Source of the DNA: Allium sativum
Lineage: Eukaryota; Streptophyta; Magnoliopsida; Asparagales; Amaryllidaceae
Assembly: GCA_030737875.1 (NCBI GenBank)
Contig: CM060920.1
Span: forward strand, 483,196,861-483,260,860
Length of the DNA: 64,000 bases
Direction: 5' to 3'
In this document: piece after piece, positions 1 through 12,649 of the stretch
Numbering within the stretch: position 1 is the stretch's first letter
Layout of the letters: the number at the start of each line of letters is the position of its first letter
Program-made: the position numbers and the translations under genes
Notes under the pieces: generated by a model
The model's database searches: none
What the model was told of the DNA's origin: nothing
Seen by the model: only the letters and a program-made list of their open reading frames with translations

Positions 1-128
1 GGAAATTTGAAAGATATATATTTATATCGTTATTTCCAATACGGCATGTGTTAGTCGTAGAATTCGATATTGAATATAAGCCGATATATTTTCTATTCAG
101 AGCCTTGTATTGAATATCGAATGTGATT

Positions 129-381
129 TGGGTTTGTCGTGAATGGTGTCTTCACTAACACTGTTCTTGAACCCAGTTGAGAAATGATTAAATCTTTTTA
201 TTTAGATTTAATGAAGTGTGCCAATTAAATAATATTTAATTGGAATTGAATTGATATTGATTTTTGGGTTTATCGTGAACAATGTTTTAAATAACACTCG
301 TTCTTTAACCCGATAATTAATGAATGTGGTTTTGGGTTTATCGTGAACTGTGTTTTTAAATGACACTGATTCTTTAACCCA
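129..381 (+). repeat. Three dyad-ended subrepeats of 46-49 bp (GGGTTT...AACCC)
   Basis: Units lie at 129-175, 266-311 and 333-381. Each opens TGGGTTTRTCGTGAA or a near variant and closes with TTCTTRAACCC, so the ends are inverted repeats of each other. Related units occur near 38957-39003 and 39095-39143 (R6), near 56840-56892 (R8), and four times inverted at 8479-8530, 8688-8732, 8755-8803 and 8891-8939 (R2). Confidence 0.7.
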
Positions 382-444
382 GTTAACAATTAAAACTAAG
401 TGGAGTTTTAATGAATCTTTAAATAGATTGGAAAAAATCGAGAA

Positions 445-569
445 TGGAGTATCACCAGTTTTACTCCAGGCGATAGTTAAATCTTTAATTAGATTTGAAC
501 GTGAAATGGTAATTGAATTACCGATAACACTGTGGTGTTAGATATGAAGTATTACCAGTTTTACTTCAT
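445..569 (+). other. Cluster of four consecutive stem-loops in the LTR
   Basis: Perfect inverted repeats are: TGGAGTA/TACTCCA at 445-468 (10-nt loop), GGTAAT/ATTACC at 508-522 (3-nt loop), TAACAC/GTGTTA at 525-540 (4-nt loop), and ATGAAGTA/TACTTCAT at 544-569 (loop TTACCAGTTT). The last recurs with intact arms in R2 (about 8295-8320, inverted) and R8 (about 57108-57133). The TAACAC stem recurs with different loop bases (TGTG, CATG, and CACG in the inverted copy). They could be RNA stem-loops or protein-binding dyads. Confidence 0.6.
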
Positions 570-2096
570 GGGATGAATAGGTTGGGATTGGGAAATAAAA
601 TAAATGATTACTTCGGTGTGGTTCGCTAATCCCGACTAGTTTGAATTGATATTCAAAGGAGATTAAAGAATAAATGTAAAGAATTTATCTGGGATAAAAT
701 TAATGGGAACTTTTCCCAAAGTATAGGAATATTCGAATAAAAGAATATTCTGAATTGGAATGAGGCGTATGTTGTGTTTGTGTAACACTTTTATAATATA
801 TACGCGAGTTATTCAGAAAGACCGGGTTTATCCCATTCTGAATAACTGATTCGACGTGGTGTCGAAGATGAAGACGGTGGTCGAAGACCGGAAGTCTTCA
901 CGTCGTTTGGGTGATTGCTGATGATCTTGATTGGGCTGTACACCCAAGAAGATGGAAACAGTTGGTGATCGTCCAGACGTACTTGGAGATCGATGGATAT
1001 GCGGGGTACTAGGTGCCTCCGGTTTCGTTCAGACCCAGAACGGACTTGTAAATGGACTGTGTGTCCGACATTGGATTTTAGTCCGTGTGATTGATCTCTA
1101 TTAAATATATATCTGTTTGGCGGCGGAGAATTTATTCTCTTGCTTAACGCCCTTCTCTGAGACGTACGAGCTCAGGGGTTATATATTGATGGATATCAAA
1201 CGCATGGAGTGAATTGCCTGTGTGGCATGCCTAAGTGGAAATTGATCGAGGCTTCTGTTGAAAAGCAAAGTCTTGTGGTGATGATCAAAGCACGGCCTGT
1301 GTGGCACAGCTTTGTGTAACGTGAATTCGCGAGCCTCACACCCCGGTTGTGAACCAAAAACGGGAGAGGACGTCAGGGAGGGCATGCGTTTCTTTCTAGC
1401 TAGAAGTGGCGTCAGTGGTTTTACACGCCCTGACGAGTTTGACTTATGTGGTTGTTGCTGTTGCGAGGCGCCTCGGTTATATCGGTTTCGGCCGATGCAT
1501 TCTGGTCGGCAGACGGACCAGACTTACACCCCATAGGGTGGGGAGACGCATGTTCAGGGTTTAAGTTTAATCCACATCGGTGGACTGGCCCTGAGGATCC
1601 AAGGCTTGACTGAGTACTTGCCTGAGACACGGGCTAGAGCGTCTCGAAGTCGGTGAGGACTATCTTTTGCCTCGGTTCATAGATGGAAACCCAATTTCCA
1701 AATACGTGACATGGGCGGTTTTAATTGTAGAACTAGTATGGCGACATGATATATGGTACCCATGCCGCCTATGATTGATACTTATGATTTGAAGTTGTTT
1801 TATACACTATGCACTTATATAGTATCAAATGATTTGTTTTAAGCGTATCAAGCATTCTTTGGCTGTTATAAGGGAAAACCCTATCCCCCGGCTTGCGTTG
1901 CATTGTGTGATAGGACCTGGGTCTTATAACAGCTTCATTTTTCTTCATTTAGCATTGCGCTGTTTGTTTTATGCACTGGTATTCTTGGGAGGAAACCCGT
2001 TCCGTGTTATACGGCGTGGTCCCTTGATTTACCTAATGATTTAAAATAAAGAAGATTAACTGTTTTAGTTCTCACACCAGTCCCATGACTGACCTG

Positions 2097-2121
2097 GAGT
2101 TTATTGTTTTAACCTAAACTC
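2097..2121 (+). other. Conserved LTR stem-loop near the 3' end (GAGTTTA/TAAACTC)
   Basis: It has 7-bp arms at 2097-2103 and 2115-2121, placed just after a conserved ATGACTGACC and before CTGGGTGCCC. Equivalent positions in R2, R3, R5 and R6 keep a stem with different paired bases. Confidence 0.6.
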
Positions 2122-3239
2122 TGGGTGCCCTTATTTTGACACGGGCAGCTAGTAGTTTTGGGTTTTGCAGATTTATATTCACAGGATCCTGGTTTACAGC
2201 TGGAACGATATCCGGAAAGCTTTGTATCCGTATATCTACTTCTAGTTGTGTATTGTATTATTTTCCGCTGCGATGTATTTAAATGTAATTTAAATCTCTG
2301 ATATTTCTGTGTAATATTTATTCGTTTATACTCTGTATATTCTTGTAATCTGATGCATTGTTGTAATATACAATGAAATGTTCTTCTGTATGCATTCTGT
2401 TGTGGCTTGTTCTCGAACTATCCGACGCTTTCCTTTACGGGGAAGTTGCGGGTCTTTTCACGTAGCAGCCTATGTTATATATGCATTCCATTTTTTTCTT
2501 GTGGTGATTTGTATATACATGAGTGCATGTATTCACGCTCTGATGGAATACATGCGCACTGTTCTTTTATGCCATATATTAATTGCCGCAATAATTTATT
2601 TTAGCCACCTTCATGATTAAGACGTGCTATACGCATAAGCACTTGTATATCATATTGTTGCCATTATAATTCTGGTAGCATTTCTTTCCTTATGGTTGCT
2701 TTTCGGGCCTCACACGAAAATCATACTAGTAAGCTGTGTCCATGATATTTATTTCGGCAGTTCATAGATTGGTATGCTCCAACATTTAATATATTTTCGG
2801 GATTAAACAAATTATATTTATGTTTTTATTATCGAAGGGTGCTAACTTGAAATAAGTTTAATCCTGACTCGGGTGTTTTGTGTATTTTTCATGGGACACT
2901 GGGGTCCGACCCAAAGTGTTCCTGGTTTAAAGATATCAGCTCGCAAATTGGAGAGGACGTGGAGACGTGAAGATTCTCGCGCGCGCTAGACCGGCAATAA
3001 AGTGTAAAAATTTATTCGTCTAAAATTTATGTACAATTTTATTTATCTTCCGCTGTACAAAAATAGTGTATCAAATCTGATATTTTATATGAAATTTTAT
3101 TCTACTGCAATTATTGTACTTCGTGATTCTGCATTAATTCTGTTTAAATCATGTAAGCCAATAACAATATGTCATTTTGGACGTTTCGAATTGGTTTAAA
3201 TACCGATTTAAAACGGGCAAAATGCCAAGTCGTTACAGT

Positions 3240-3251
3240 TGGTATCAGAGC
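3240..3251 (+). other. R1 primer-binding site (initiator tRNA-Met type)
   Basis: TGGTATCAGAGC begins two bases after the LTR end and is complementary to the 3' end of plant initiator tRNA-Met. It is the start point for minus-strand DNA synthesis in gypsy and copia elements and fixes the LTR boundary. Confidence 0.9.
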
Positions 3252-3300
3252 TTTGGTTTAAACATAGCTTGGCTTATTCGGGTTAAAAACTCATAAGAGA

Positions 3301-3318
3301 TAAGGTAGAAATACCTTA
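3301..3318 (+). other. R1 post-PBS hairpin with GAAA tetraloop
   Basis: Seven-base arms TAAGGTA and TACCTTA flank a GAAA loop (GNRA class) about 50 nt after the PBS. A shorter outer stem TCAT/ATGA can form around it. It matches the tandem hairpins at the same place in R3 and R6. Confidence 0.6.
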
Positions 3319-6163
3319 GAATGACTGGAATTTATGCTAGAATCAGCGGATTTCGAAAAAAAAAATATTTTGAAAATAAAATATTTTGAAGAAGATTTGA
3401 ATATAAAATATTTTAAAGAAAGTATTTTCAAAAATAAAGCTTTTGTGGTAAAGATTTTCAAAATCAATTGTCGAATGTTCAAAATTTTCAAAGAAGTGAA
3501 AATTGAACCGATTTTTCAGGTACTTGAAATCTTCTAATTATTTTGAAGAGAAGAGAAAAGAGATTTGAAGACTAAAATGAAAATTTCGTAATAAGAATTT
3601 TTGAAACCTATACTCGAATGATGTATCTATGACAATTAATTCGAGAACTATTATTTAAAAGAGGTTTTACCAAAGAGAAATCAAGATAAGTACTAAAATA
3701 TGTGATTTGTAAGGTACATTAAAAAATTGACGATACTCGAATGGTTGATGAAACGAGAGCTGAAACGAGACTGGAATTGACTCGGATTGGACTGAGATGT
3801 GGTTAAACATAATCTTGCCAAACCTATACTATTATATTCATCATTACTTAAAATTGTATTTTGTACCAAGATTTTTCTACTATTATCTATCTAGTATTTA
3901 TGACCTTGTATTAACCATTTAATTGTATTTGACTACTTTCTCTTTTACCAATCTTTCTACTTTGTAAATTATTTAACCATTTATTTAAACTCACTATTTT
4001 ACTTAAATTATTTATATTTGCTTTTATGTATTATATTCTTCGTTTGTTCTAGCTCTTTGTACTTATAACATTCTACTTTTGATCTAATCATTCGTGCCTA
4101 ATAGTTTACGGTATTTCACCTTTTATTTTAACCCATTGTATTAAGCTTATATTTTATCATATTTGAACTGAACATATTCCGATTTACTAATTTTGTACTA
4201 AAAGCATTTATTTTATTAATTTTACTGTTTTACTTTAACTATCATTTTTTTCTAAATTGTCTTGTACCTACCAGTTTAGTTGACTTATAATATTGGGAGA
4301 TTTTGTCTTACTTTTATTTAAACATTTTCCAAACTACTAATTTACTCAATCTATTTAGAACTGTACGCAGTCTGACTCGAGCCATTGTGGTCCAAGTAAA
4401 TTAAGTTGAAGAATCGATCGAAGAAGTGATACGCGTGGCGTAAACGCAAATTTTGAATATTGATGTTTGTGTACAAGATTTATTCGAGAATATGAATCTG
4501 TATTTGTGAAATAAGGTTGAAAATCAAACTGAATTAGAAACCAAAAGATTTTTGGGATTGAAACGAAAATTTCCAGATAATCAAGATAAAAGTTATGAAA
4601 CCTATATATGAACATATAAGGAGAGATAAATTCGAAACTTTTGAAAATTGATATGAAATTGAATCTTGCATAGGAAAATTTATAAGAACGATATGCGGGA
4701 ACATGATTTGAAAATTTACATGTGAATGCTGTCAAAATTTTAAGAATAAATCAAATGAGAATTACTTGATAAGTAATCACTTATGATGAAGAAAATATAT
4801 ATATGGAATACAGTTTACTCAAGAGAAAAATTAATGAAAATAATGTATCCCATGATTGAACTGTTGATATTTGTATCCTTGTGTGCATTTGACTTTCCCA
4901 TCTTAGCCTTGGATAATGATAACCGTTCGCTCTTAAGTAATGTCATTCATACTTGTTATCTTATGAATTTGGCCAAATGTCTTGATTCGGACCATTATAC
5001 CTTTGATGATCACTTCTATTTTTGAGCACATGGAATTTTGACTTGATCCATGTATACCCCTTTGCGCCGTGTGGAACTGTGTTTGAATTCAAACTAGATA
5101 ACTTTGATTTATCCAAGACGTTATGTAACGGAACCTTAATGAGCTTTCCATAGTAATTAAAGGTGTTTGAAATATAGAATCCAACTTATGCAAGATAATT
5201 GGATTTTGGAAAATATTAGTTTTGAGAATTTGGTTCCGAAAAGTTTTGAAATCAACGTTTTGGAATGTTTTACAAATACTAGTTTGAATATGTATACGTA
5301 TAATCAGAGCGAAAGCATGACGGTATTTTGAATAGAAAATGTTCTAGAGGTTTTCCAATTAAATTGAATAAGCGCAAACTTTTCAACAAGAGTTGACACT
5401 GAAATTTGAAAGAAAAGGTCATTTGACTATCTAAATTGTAAATAATTTCTAAGATATTGATTTAAAACTCTTGAACATCTTAGATTATGATAATATGAAA
5501 TTTATTTGGAAATCTGGAAATATTCAAAGCTAGTTAAATGAAATTTGATCTAAGGAAAGATTGATATGATTGTGTATATTATTATAAACGATTCACATAA
5601 GCTTTTAAAATTTGGAAAGCTAATTTAATTTGAAAGAACGATAAGAAAATCATATTGATTAAATTTGATTTCAAATTGTTGAAAGGAATTTTTTTTATGC
5701 AAAAATGTATCTCTTAGAAGACATCAATTTATGTATAATTGTCAAAAGTGTTATTTTGAAATAAATTGAAGTTTATAAAGCTTGATATAATGATCCTTAG
5801 AGTCTTTAATCTGAAGAATTTTGAAAGACTTGAATGTTTGAATAAGATCACTAATTTCGAAATATAAAACATAAGTTGTATGGTTGGAAGTTGAAATTGT
5901 ATTTTCAATTGTTTGGATTTGTTCTTACAAATTATTTTTGGATATGATGAATAGTTTATAAATTGAATTATGAACTAATAAAATTTCGACGACTTGAATC
6001 CCGATATTTGAAATGTTTAAAAGATAACAATACTATGATTTAATGTATTTCCAAATTATTATTGCGAAATGATTTATGGCTTCGGGATATGAAATGATTT
6101 GATATGTTTCATGTACTCGGGGGACCCGTGATTAAAAGAAGGACGTGTGTGATCATATACGGT

Positions 6164-6168
6164 ATCCG
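6164..6168. repeat. R2 target-site duplication, left copy (ATCCG)
   Basis: It matches 12650-12654 exactly; the 5-bp length is normal for gypsy integrase. Confidence 0.9.
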
Positions 6169-6834
6169 TGTAACGACGGAGAATTTCGCTCGATCATAAT
6201 CAGTCGCTAAACCGATCAAGACCGTTCGAAACCCCTGATTGTTTTGAGAACACGACAAAAAGAACGCAGACGGAAGAACATTTCATTGTTAATTACAACA
6301 ATTCCATCAAATACAAGAATATACAGAGTATGAATAAATATTACACAGAAAATAACAGAGATTTAAATTACATTTAAATACATCGCAGCGGAAAATAATA
6401 CAAAACACAACTAGAAGGAGATATACGAATACAAAGCTTTCTAGATATCGTTCCAGCTGTAAATCAGGATCCTGTGAATATAAATCTGCAAAACCAATAC
6501 TACTAGCTGCCCGTGTCAAAATAAGGGCACCCAGAGTTTAGGTTAAAACAATAAACTCCAGGTCAGTAATGGGACTAGTGTGAGAACTAAAACAGTTATA
6601 AATCTTTATTTTAAAGTTAGGTAAATCAAGGGACCACGCCCTATAACACGGAACGGGTTTCCTCCCAAGAACACCAGTGCATAAAACAAACAGCGCAATG
6701 CTAAATAAAGAAAAATGAAGATGTTATAAGACCTAGGTCCCATCATACAACGCAACGCAAGCCGGAGGATAGGGTTTTACCTTATAATAGCCAAAGAATG
6801 CTTGATACGCTAAATTTCATGTTTTAATCCTTAA

Positions 6835-6958
6835 TCAGACTCCAACTATAAATTAGTGAGAGAACGATTCCCTAAGTATTAACCCCGAAGGCCGAAACCA
6901 ACATCAAACCAATACCTAGGAAACCACCCGTCTTAGCTCGTTTCCAGTTAGTTTCTGA
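6835..6958 (-). repeat. 123-bp dispersed repeat, copy 1 (MITE-like?)
   Basis: Its boundaries are TCAG...CTGA. The centre shares ...GAAGGCCGAAACCAACATCA with the copies at 8007-8129 and 8549-8671. Terminal sequences TCAGNNNCTAAC and GTTAGNNNCTGA are imperfect inverted repeats. It is absent from the matching places in R1, R6 and R8. No clear target duplication was found. Confidence 0.5.
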
Positions 6959-8006
6959 TTTTATATACAATCATAAATATCAATCATAGGTGGCATGGGT
7001 ACCATATATCATGTCGCCATACTAGGCTCTACAATCAAAACCGCACTGTCACGTATTTGGAAATTGGATTCCCATCTATGAACCGAGGCAAAAGATAGTC
7101 CTCACCGATTCGAGACGCTCTAGCCCGTGTCTCAGGACCCAGACTCAGGTGGGCCCTTGGATCGTCAGGGTCGGTCCACCGATGTGGATTAAATTGCCTG
7201 AACACTGCATTTCCCCACCCTTTGGGGTGTCAATGAGCAAACGAATGACTCCTTCGGCTTCACATAGTCACTGATATATCCGAGGCGCCTTGCAACAGAA
7301 ACAACCACATAAGTCAAACTCGTCAGGGCGTGTAAAACCACTGACGCCACTTCTAACTAGAAAGAAACGCATGTCCTCCCTGAGGTCCTTCTCCCGTTTT
7401 TGGTTCACATCGGGGTGTGAGGCTCGCGAATCCACGCTACACAAAGCTATGCCGCACAGGCCGTGCTTTGATCATCGACCACAAGACTTTGCTTTTCAAC
7501 AGAAGCCTTGATCATTTGCCACTTAGGCATGCCACACAGGCAATTTACTCCATGCGTTTGATATCCATCAATATATAACTCCTGAGCTCGTACGTCTCAG
7601 AGAAGGGCGTTAAGCAAGAGAATAAATTCTCCGCCGCCAAACAGATATATATTTAATAGAAATCAATCACACAGAATAAAATCCAATGTCAGATACACAG
7701 TCCATTTACAAGTTCGTTCTGGGTCTGAACGAAACCGGAGGCACCTAGTACCCCGCATATCCATCGATCTCCAAGTACGTATGGACGATCAGCAACTGAT
7801 TCCCTCCTCTTGGGTGTACGGCCCAATCAAGATAATCAGTAATTATTCAAACGACGTGAAGACCTCCGGTCTTCAACCACTGTCTTCATCTTCGACTAAT
7901 CGCCGAATGAGTTATTCAGAATGGGATAAACCCGGTCTTTCCGAATAACTCGCGTATATAATAAACAAGTGTTACACAAACACAACATACGCCTCATTCC
8001 AATTCA

Positions 8007-8129
8007 TCAGTCACTAACCATAAATTAACAAGAGAATAATTCCCCAAATATTAACCTCGAAGGCCGAAACCAACATCAGATCAATATCCAGAAAACCATT
8101 CTGCTTAGCTAACCGACAGTTAGTTTCTA
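8007..8129 (-). repeat. 123-bp dispersed repeat, copy 2
   Basis: Same family as 6835-6958. It replaces a short stretch next to AATTCA that R6 and R8 keep as GAATATTCTTTTATT. The right end has decayed to CTAA. Confidence 0.5.
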
Positions 8130-8548
8130 AATTTCACAATCTTAGGGAAAGGTTCCCATTAATTTTATCAAAGATAAATCCTTTAAATTTATTCTTTAAT
8201 CTACTTTTGAATATCAATTCAAACTAGTCGGGATTAGCAAACCACAACGAAGTGATCATTTATTTTATTTCCCAATCCCAACCTATTCATCCCATGAAGT
8301 AAAACTGGTAATACTTCATATCTAACACCACGGTGTTATCGGTAAATTCAATTACCATTTCACGTTAAAATCTAATTAAAGATTTAACTATCGCCTGGAC
8401 CAAAACTGGTGATACTCCCTTCTCGATCTTTTCAATCTAATTAAAGATTCATTAAAACTCCGCTTAGTTTTAATCTTTGACTGGGTTAAAGATTCAATGT
8501 CATTTAAAACACAGCTCACGATAAACCCAAAATCACATTCCATTTCAA

Positions 8549-8671
8549 TCAGTCCCTAACCGTAAATTAGTAAGTGAGCAATTCCCTAAGTATTAACCGC
8601 GAAGGCCGAAACCAACATCAGATAATACCCCAGAAATCATTCAACTTAACTAATCTCCAGTTAGTTTCTGA
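8549..8671 (-). repeat. 123-bp dispersed repeat, copy 3
   Basis: It has the best terminal match of the three: TCAGTCCCTAAC at the left and GTTAGTTTCTGA at the right. Confidence 0.5.
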
Positions 8672-10718
8672 TTTTCTTAACTCCTTCGGGTCTAAGAACA
8701 GTATTATTGAAGATACCGTTCACGACAACCCAAAATCACATTCCATTAATTATTGGGTTAAAGAACAAGTGTTATTTAAAACACCATTCACGATAAACCC
8801 AAAAATCAATACCAATTCAATTCCAATTAAATATTATTTAATTGGTACACTTCATTAAATCTAAATAAAAAGATTTAATCTTTTTCTCAACTGGGTTTTA
8901 GAACAGTGTTAATGAAGACACCATTCACGACAAACCCAAATCACATTTGATATTAAATACAAGGCTCTAAGTAGAAAATATATCGGCTTATATTCAATAT
9001 CAAATTCTACGACCAACAAATATCGTATTGGAAATAACGATATATATATATCTTTCAAATTTCCATAACGATATCTGTATAATCACGAAATACAACATCG
9101 AAATATTCCAAAGACAATTTCGATTCAAATCCATTTCCAATGCAATTATTGGAAATTCTGGTTATTTTCAAAACCATTTCAAATCCAATTTATTTATTTT
9201 AAAAATAAATAAATTATTATTCTAGTTCAAAACTAGTTCATTTCGATAAAAATCTATTTTTATCTTTTCAAATATGGAGTTTTTCATCCCAATTCTTCAC
9301 AAATCATTTCTTATGATTTTACACAAATTATTGATATTTTTAATAATTTTATCAAGGCCCATACAGTCGATTTCCATTAACGGCCATCGAACTGCACTTA
9401 CAACGACCTTTTTCAAATTTGATTTGGACATAATTCCAAATCCAACCGTTAGATTTCAAATTTCTAATATTCGTTAGAAAGCTCTTTTCGATACGAACCC
9501 AACGGTTCCGGTTTTAGGAGAATCCGACGGTCGGATCTCCCGCAATATCCATTCAAAGTCAATGGTCGAAATTCGCGAACTGCCGCGGCGCGGCGCGTTC
9601 TATTTAGGCCATTATATTGTATATATAATATATATAACATATACTTCGTCGATTTCCTTTTAAAACATATTTTATAAATCGTTTTTAAATTGGTTTTCGA
9701 AACGATTTCAACTTCATTTCAAATTCAAATCAAAACTGAATTTTTTTCCTTATAAATTCGTTTTAAATTCATTTCAAATTGATTTCAATTCAAATCGATT
9801 TTCAGTTCAATTTCAATACGTTTTAAATTCAATTCAAAACGATTTCAATTCTATTTCAATCTAATTCGAATTTCAATTCTATTCAGTTTAATTCGAATTT
9901 CAATTCTTTTCAATATAATTCGAATTTCGATTCTTTTCAATTTAATTCGAATTTCGAAATCACTTTCAATATTCATTGAAAAATGAATAAAATCGATATA
10001 AATGTCGTTCGCGTCAAAATGGTGTCAATCTAATCAACACGGTTTCATACATTTCTATTTTAAAATATTCTATTTCAAATATTTCTATTTCAAATATTTC
10101 TTTTTCAAATATTTCTACTTCAAATATTTCTATTTCAATTTTTTTTTCAAATATTTCTTTTTCGAATATTTCTATTTCAAATATTTCCTTTTCAAAACTG
10201 GAATGAGGCCCAATCAATTATCATATAATGTTAATTATATGGATTTTCTACAACACATGTATAAAATAACAACGATAAATAATCAACCATCATCCAGAGT
10301 GCACCACACAACTGCATAAGCATTAAATATAAATAATTAACGCTTACACAGTCTGTCGACCAATCGATCGACATATAACTAAACAATCGGGATTACTGTA
10401 CGTCAAATATCATCCCAATACCCGTGTGGGGTTTCAAACAATCAAACACAGATTTTATTTGTGCAGTTGGGCGATGTGTAAAATTTATTGTCCCAATCAT
10501 TATCGGTCAAATGGGTGTATATAAACAAATCGTTCGATTTGTTTATATTAATTTATTTCATTTCATATATACGTTAAAAATTCTATTTTTAACTATAAAA
10601 TATTTTTAACTATATAAATATTTTATTTCATTTCACATCACATTACACAATCAACTACACATCAAAATCAAACAAACAAGCATACAAGCCGTCCATGGTC
10701 TGTGGACGACGGGTGTCG

Positions 10719-10734
10719 GGTGCTACTAAACACC
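10719..10734 (-). other. R2 copy of the conserved LTR hairpin (GGTGYTTAGYAGCACC)
   Basis: On the minus strand this reads GGTGTTTAGTAGCACC. Compared with the perfect stem at 37477-37492, one C-G pair has become a U-G wobble, which keeps the RNA stem. The 15-nt palindrome GTGAGAAGTTCTCAC lies nearby at 10779-10793. Confidence 0.55.
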
Positions 10735-10879
10735 GTCTGCATCCTAGTATATATTTTAACTAGAAAATTAAATTAAAAGTGAGAAGTTCTCACCGAGGGT
10801 TCCACTCCGCCGTGCTTTGTTTCTGAATTGCTGAACCGTCTAGATCTGACTGAAATTCCAATGCAGTATTTGTCCCGCT

Positions 10880-11340
10880 GTTCATAATAAAAATTATATT
10901 TTCATTACTTCATTTCAATAAATAAAAATCATATTTTTATTTCTACTTCATATATATTTTTACACTGCTTCTTTCTGTATAAAAATTCGATTTTTATAAA
11001 CGCTATAAAAATTACATTTTTATTTCAACATAAATATAATAAAAATCAGATTTTTATTTCGCTACATATATAAAGATAATATTTTTATATTTCACATATG
11101 ATAAAAATCATATTTTTATTATTCCTATGATATAAAAATTATATTTTTAACATTCCTATCATATAAAAATTATATTTTTCCTTAGCTACTCAAACAATAA
11201 AAATCCCATTCTTTTCTCTATAAAAATCTATTCTTTTCTTATTTATAAATCCAAACTTGTTCATCATAAAAAAATCTGATCTTGTTCATTATAAAAATCC
11301 GCTCTTGTTCATTATAAAAATCCGATCTTTAAAGAGATAA
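10880..11340 (-). repeat. R2 array of ATAAAAAT...ATTTTTAT palindromes
   Basis: About ten imperfect palindromes of the form ATAAAAAT-N(2-5)-ATTTTTAT are spaced roughly 30-50 bp apart. Every LTR of this family that is complete in this region has such an array. Confidence 0.7.
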
Positions 11341-11349
11341 ATAATTAAA

Positions 11350-11690
11350 AACTTACAATTCTCAAAGGTGGAAGGGCCATCGCCGGATTTGGGGTCGTGG
11401 AGGCGGAGAGGGGGATGCTGGGAGGTGGCGATGGCCGGTGGGTATCGGCGGCCTGGGCTGCGCTTCGCGGTGGGCTAGGGGAGGGGCTAGGGCGCGTGAG
11501 GAGAGAGAATAGAGGAGGAGAGGGAGCTGCGAGGGGAGAGGATCGAAGGAGGGAGAAGTAGAGGGAGGAGAGAGAGATCGTCAGAGTGAGGGAGGGGGTC
11601 TGGCCAGGCGCGGCGCCGCCTTGGGGTGGTGGCGATCGAGGAAAGTGGGGAGGGTTTTTGGGAATCGGGTTTTTTCCCTTCCTTTTTTTT
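11350..11690 (-). other. R2 G+C-rich leader segment
   Basis: This is a strongly purine- and G+C-rich block on the plus strand (C+T-rich on the element strand). It corresponds to the G+C-rich block just after the TATA box in R6 (36380-36680, 43230-43540) and R8 (53985-54310). No conserved reading frame is seen. It is probably the first transcribed part of the element. Confidence 0.5.
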
Positions 11691-12649
11691 TATTCTATTT
11701 TGAAATACACGGGAGAGAAGGACTGTGAAGGGAGATGAGAATATATATAATAATATATTATTTTATTTATTTAATAAATTTCAAAAAGCAACTTTTAATT
11801 TCGAACTCGAAACGAGACTCACCGCCTGTCGTTCATAACTAATTACCCCCATTCCGAACATAATGGGATATGTATCGTAAGATGATTTGATCATTTCGAT
11901 CAGTTTTCGTCAAAATCAACATATAACTCTATATATTGAATTTGAACGCGCATTTCAATTTACTGGGGTCACATACGAACTCGGAAAATTCAATAAAAAT
12001 ATTTTCTAGCTTCGTATTGACGATACGGTCCTAATAAAACTTGTTTCGTCAAATTCTGAGACCGTTTGAAAAATAGCCATTTTCCAGCCAATTAAAATCA
12101 ACTAAAACTGGTCAAACGCGTTTTCCTTTGCCACGCTCACATATTGATTCGAAAAATTACGAAATTTGAAACCTAGCAATAATTTTACCTCCCGGATCCA
12201 ACAAAAGTAGTTTCGTCAAAAACCGAGGTCGTTTGCAAAATGGCTATTTTTAAGGGCCAGAATTCCATAGCGACTATTCTGAATTTTCAACTGGGCATAT
12301 CTTTTTATCCCCGCTATGAAATTTTGATTTTTCGGATTCGTTGGAAAGATATTCACAATTAGTTTCTATTATTTTTGGTTTCGCTAAAATCCTGTTTATT
12401 TTGCACCCGGTATGTTCAATTGAAATTTGAAATCGAATTATCGAACTACCGCGCCATTTTCAATTCCTTTTATAATTATAAATAAATATTTATATTCTAA
12501 CGACGACGTATATAAATATATACGTTCTAATTCTATTCAAAATAAATTTCTGTCGATATTATTTAAAATAATCCATTTTAAATAATCAAAATTCGCTAAA
12601 ATTGCCAAAATAAAATTTTTAAATTGGCTCGGATTTCCGGGTTATTACA

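Larger units (their letters stand above)
1..3237 (+). repeat. R1 5' LTR, 3' portion
   Basis: The sequence aligns throughout with the second half of the R6 5' LTR (from about 38836) and of R8 (from about 56820), and in inverted form with R2 (6169 to about 9060). It ends in CGTTACA at 3231-3237, two bases before the PBS. From about 2465 to 3237 it carries a 3' extension that R6 and R8 lack, so LTR ends are variable in this family. It is A+T rich with no credible coding frame. Confidence 0.85.
3238..6163 (+). other. R1 internal region, left part: non-coding, A+T rich
   Basis: This stretch holds the PBS and hairpin at its left end, then low-complexity sequence with AAAATATTTTGAA-like runs at 3350-3490. 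I see no retroelement protein motif on either strand. Its right edge (CATATACGGTATCCG) is half of a 144-bp tandem duplication that R2 split and that resumes at 12650. Confidence 0.7.
6169..12649 (-). mobile_element. R2: antisense solo LTR (6481 bp) inserted in R1
   Basis: Read on the minus strand it starts TGTAATAACCC (12649 leftward) and ends CGTCGTTACA (at 6169), typical of this family. It is bracketed by a perfect 5-bp duplication ATCCG (6164-6168 and 12650-12654). The uninterrupted target is seen in the neighbouring duplicate near 12785-12805, which runs straight through GGTATCCGTGTCTAG. No PBS, internal region or second LTR is present, so this is a solo LTR left by recombination between the two LTRs. 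At 6.5 kb it is the longest complete LTR here, partly because of three extra 123-bp repeats. Confidence 0.93.

Noticed and set aside
4355..4735. 126-codon open frame on the minus strand in R1
   Set aside because: No recognisable domain, A+T-driven composition, no counterpart in related elements.
10002..10319. 105-codon frame rich in Phe, Tyr and Lys
   Set aside because: It is a translation of TATTTCAAA-type tandem repeats inside the antisense solo LTR R2.
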